Shown in pieces: positions 19,800 through 22,678 of a stretch of 22,678 bases of DNA; positions within the stretch are counted from its first letter, which is position 1, and the number at the start of each line of letters is the position of its first letter. The notes below the pieces were generated by a model. That model worked only from the letters and a program-made list of their open reading frames with translations, ran no database searches and was not told where the DNA came from. This DNA is from Larix sibirica (taxonomy: Eukaryota > Streptophyta > Pinopsida > Pinales > Pinaceae), in the NCBI GenBank assembly GCA_004151065.3, contig NWUY0300007298.1:1-22678 (forward strand). The letters run 5' to 3'. The translations under genes and the position numbers were made by a program.

Positions 19800-19858
19800 A
19801 TTATTAACAGGCTCAATTCTGGCCCATGAGTTGATGCATGCGTGGTTGCGCCTCAATG
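19800..19858 (+). CDS. DA1-like: DA1/DAR-type LIM-peptidase, fifth exon with HExxH
   Basis: The acceptor GAAATGCAG ends at 19799 and the donor GTATCA begins at 19859. The exon completes the Arg codon and reads LLTGSILAHELMHAWLRLN, leaving one base of the next codon. H-E-L-M-H is the zinc-binding and catalytic motif of the DA1 peptidase (HEMMH in Arabidopsis DA1), so the active site is intact. The following exon should carry the VEEG-C-V-AH block and the C-terminus. It is not present up to the window end, where at least 2.8 kb of intron or non-coding sequence follows. Confidence 0.93.
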
Positions 19859-19979
19859 GTATCATATCTTCTACTGTTCTAATTACATATATATTATATT
19901 TTTTGTAACTTTGAAGATGGGATTGTAACCTAAGTTGCTGGTTTCTATGTCATACTCCCTTTGCAAAGGAGGCTACTTA

Positions 19980-20275
19980 AAATGCATTCTATATACAGAA
20001 AATAACCAGAAAGATTATATGAACATTCTCAACTAGCCAAAAGCACCTATTGGCACTGTGAAAGTACATCATAATACTTCATATAGAGGGGACAAAGAAC
20101 TAAATGCCCCATCTATTGAAAATCCATTCTGGATAAGGAAATTAACCACAAAGAAGCATTGTAAGAATGCTCTCTAGTATCCCAAAGCACCTATTGTGAC
20201 AGTGAAAGAACATCATAATACTTCATCTGTGTGGACATAGAAAGGACGGAAACTCCATGCCCCATTTATGATGTT
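19980..20275. repeat. Tandem duplication, about 140-144 bp, two copies
   Basis: Copy 1 starts near 19980 and copy 2 near 20120. Matching strings include CATTCT...AA-TAACCA-AAAG, AAAGCACCTATTG, CATCATAATACTTCAT and ATGCCCCAT. The offset is 140 at the left and 144 further right. Copies are diverged. It lies just after the HExxH exon, in the intron. Confidence 0.8.
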
Positions 20276-20615
20276 AAAATTAAGAATCAAGTGATCAAAT
20301 AAAACTTAAAAGTGCAATTAAAGGGTTCTCTGCCAACAAAAGAGTAAACCCAGATGAGGTCTGTCCAATGGGCTCCAATATTGAAAGTCTGGTCAATAAG
20401 ATAAAAATAGAATAAGGGCCGAAGAGGAAAAAAGGACACCACTGATGATGGACACAGCAGATATAAATTAAATATTGTTGATTGACACGTTGTTCCATTG
20501 TCTAAGGGTTGCCTGATCTCTCTTCTATGCTTTTCCTTAACATCCAAGGCCAAGGATACCATATTGGGGTTTCTCTTATGTTACAGGGAATTCCACAGTG
20601 AGGTGCTGGACATGC

Positions 20616-20780
20616 GTTTCGACATTTTAAAAACGTTTCCTTGTACAGAACTCCTTTGAAACACGGATGAAACATTTCAGTGCCATTTTAGATTTTTGAA
20701 ACACTGTATTGGCAAAACATTGTGTTGGCCATCTTGATTGGTGTATCGACCGTTTTAGTGAACGTATTTTTCGCTGAAAC
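20616..20780. mobile_element. Candidate MITE with imperfect terminal inverted repeats
   Basis: The left end reads GTTTCGACATTTTAAAAACG and the right end, reversed, GTTTCAGCGAAAAATACGTT. They are alike but imperfect. Internal GAAAC/GTTTC strings recur. The size of 165 bases and absence of coding suit a MITE. No target duplication was confirmed, so this is a weak call. Confidence 0.25.
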
Positions 20781-21705
20781 AAAGAAATAAACATTAATTA
20801 AAAAAATGAATGCTAACCCCAACTTTAATAAATCAAGTTATAAATGGAGGGCTTGGGCCTCTCTTAATGATAACTTTTTTTTGTCTTTATTTTCCATATT
20901 TGAAATCCAAGAAATTGTATTCTAAGTTTTTTCTCCTTGTTTCTTATGTGTGTGTATTTGACATATCCTAGGCTCCTAGCCATATCGTATAATGAGTTTC
21001 CAAAAATTTGTTGTATCCGTTCAGATACTATATCTGTATCCATTGGTGAATTCATAATTGTGGATCTTAGGGTTTCTCTCTAGCAAGGTCTACTAGGTTC
21101 AAGGGTTGCCGTGCCTAGCAAGTTCTATGAGGTTCAGGGATTGCTCTCTATGGAAACTTCAATGTAGGGCAATTAATGTACATTTAGAAATTTCACCTCA
21201 ACCTTGAGGTTTCCTAGATATAATTCTTGTGAAGTTTCAGCCTTAGGGCTTGTTGCCGCCTAATCTGCACTTGGGTGAGAAAAACCTTAAACTCACTAGG
21301 CATGGTCTCATGGGCAAGTTCAGGTTGGGTGCAACTGTCACCACAACACTTAACTCCTCTGTGTAGGCCAACTCCTAAACAAGGCCAAGGAAGGTAGACC
21401 CTAAGAAAATAAAGCTAAACAAATACTAAAAGAGTTAATTTTAAGACTGCAAGTACAAACAATGATTTTGAGACAGCGAAACAAACTTGAAATGAAATAG
21501 ATCTAAGGCTGAGGGATATAACATGATACAAATAATCGGATCTACAACATCAGATTAAATGCATGCAAATAAATAAACATTTAAACCACTGCATGCGATA
21601 GCTTGAAAGAAAAATAAGATATATCTAATAGAGACCAGTTCTTTTGAGACTTTAACGGATAGAAATTAGGTAAGTTAGAAAATTTAATGGTTAGATACTG
21701 CCCTA
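20781..21705. other. Gene-free stretch, nothing identified
   Basis: Stops are frequent in all frames and no DA1 C-terminal exon was recognised. Two related strings occur near 21080-21150 (TAGCAAG-TCTA...AGGTTCA-GG), suggesting a small local duplication. Probably intron of the DA1-like gene or repeat of unknown type. Confidence 0.5.
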
Positions 21706-21709
21706 GGTT

Positions 21710-21935
21710 GTAGTTAGGAACTAATCTACGAAAAATAAATTGTGATTAGTCTTAATCTAGGAAAAGTAAAGCAATTAGTCCTAAACTAGATTGTAGGTTA
21801 GCAGCTTAATCTAAGAAAATAAATGTGGTTAGAAGATTAGTAATTAATCTAAGAAAATAAATGCAGTTAGAAGCCTAGATTAAATTGTAGTTAGGGAGTT
21901 AGCAGATTGTAAGTTAGTGAATTGTAGGTTAGTGT
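21710..21935. repeat. Degenerate minisatellite
   Basis: A loose motif TTAATCTA-GAAAA-TAAA followed by G-TTAG recurs near 21721, 21752, 21808 and 21842, with spacings of about 31-56 bases. Further GTTAG-type strings (GTAGGTTAG, GTAAGTTAG) follow to about 21935. Unit length is irregular. Confidence 0.6.
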
Positions 21936-22039
21936 CCACTCAAGGGACGGACTGACAAGAAATAGAAATTTAACTAATCTAAGTTATTGCAAAATAGAAA
22001 AAGATAGCTTCAAACACACAAAAATACACACCACATCTA

Positions 22040-22678
22040 AACTACCAACCCAAAGAGGACATGGGGAAAAGGGAGGCTGCGAGGGGACTAGTGGTAAGAA
22101 CCACTTTTTCAGATTTTCTGAGCTTTACAATACTTTTTGGGACTCTTTGGAAGCTGCTTGCTGGTCTGTCAATGAGAGGACAGCGGCCAAGTTCACAAAA
22201 AAATGAAGAAAGTGGTAAAAGGGGAGATGGAAGACCTGTGAGATGAGCAGACGAACCACAATTCTTCTGGGGACAAGGCTGCTTCTTTGGGGCTGCCTTT
22301 TGGCTGTCCAAACCTGCAAACAGGAATGTATAAAAGCATCAAACAGTCAACTAAAGAGCTGCAACTTGGCTGCCACTTTAACCTGCAAAATGGGTGCCAC
22401 CTCAACTTGCAAACAGGCTTCCACTGATGCAACACTTTAGGGGAATGTTAGAGTATAAAAACAGCGAAGTAAACTGATTTTTGGAGTTGAGGGGACTGTT
22501 TGGATAGCGAACAAATGAAATTTGTCCTTGTTGAGCTTGGCTGCCACTTCAAGTCCACCATCTGTATGTCTGAGAAATCAACTTGTACGGAAGATTTGTA
22601 ACTTAAATCAAGATCTAAAGGATAGGAGATGAATAATCAAGAAAGTGATGCATGCACTTAGATTGCTTTGAAAAAGAT
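22040..22678. other. Gene-free end of window, weak internal repeats
   Basis: Several open frames overlap on both strands but none resembles a known protein. Short phrases recur: GGCTGCCACTT at 22369 and 22539, and AACCTGCAAA at 22311 and 22380, with AACTTGCAAACAGG near 22403. This suggests a repeat-derived sequence. No splice-bounded DA1 exon was found here. Confidence 0.5.

Noticed and set aside
22042-22440. Several overlapping frames near the window end as coding genes
   Set aside because: Overlaps on both strands, short repeats, no known motif and no splice-bounded DA1 sequence.

Overview
The window is nuclear DNA of a seed plant. It is AT-rich, has canonical GT-AG introns and plant-specific protein families, and most of it is decayed retrotransposon sequence. 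The long, repeat-filled introns and the dominance of old LINEs over intact genes suggest a large genome, possibly a gymnosperm; that is an inference from texture and not a proof. No bacterial features, CRISPR arrays, tRNA genes or rRNA genes were seen.

Two host genes are present only as fragments, both on the + strand. At 3959-4875 two exons encode the start of an ACT-domain protein of the plastid ACR11/ACR12 (DS12) type. At 16730-19858 five consecutive exons encode the LIM-like region and the start of the metallopeptidase domain (H-E-L-M-H) of a DA1/DAR-type growth regulator. Exons continuing the ACR-like gene after 4875 and exons preceding the DA1 part before 16730 were not found, so the two fragments sit in one interval in an unexplained arrangement.

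Between them lies a layered transposon graveyard of about 11 kb. An L1-like LINE on the minus strand (called LINE-A here) runs from its endonuclease region (about 11.66 to 10.72 kb) to reverse transcriptase and C-terminal cysteine motif (about 7.75 to 5.1 kb). Its endonuclease-RT linker was hit by the 3' end of a second LINE (LINE-B, + strand), and the composite of about 0.86 kb was then tandemly triplicated (7737-10720). SINE-like elements later entered unit 2, unit 3 and the RT part of LINE-A. A longer, dead LINE-B copy fills about 13.56-16.09 kb and ends in a TTATC pentanucleotide tail that abuts an LTR plus primer-binding-site remnant (16096-16466, minus strand). A fifth LINE-B 3' end sits reversed in the ACR-like intron at 4211-4440.

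Other structure: a 68-bp-arm inverted repeat at 3184-3409 with a tandem duplication in its loop, a 16-bp exact direct repeat bracketing about 0.8 kb in the first DA1 intron, a tRNA-derived SINE in the same intron, and tandem repeats near 20.0-20.3 kb and 21.7-21.9 kb. I found no new gene system. The most informative items are the nested and amplified LINE composite and the odd interleaving of two unrelated gene fragments.
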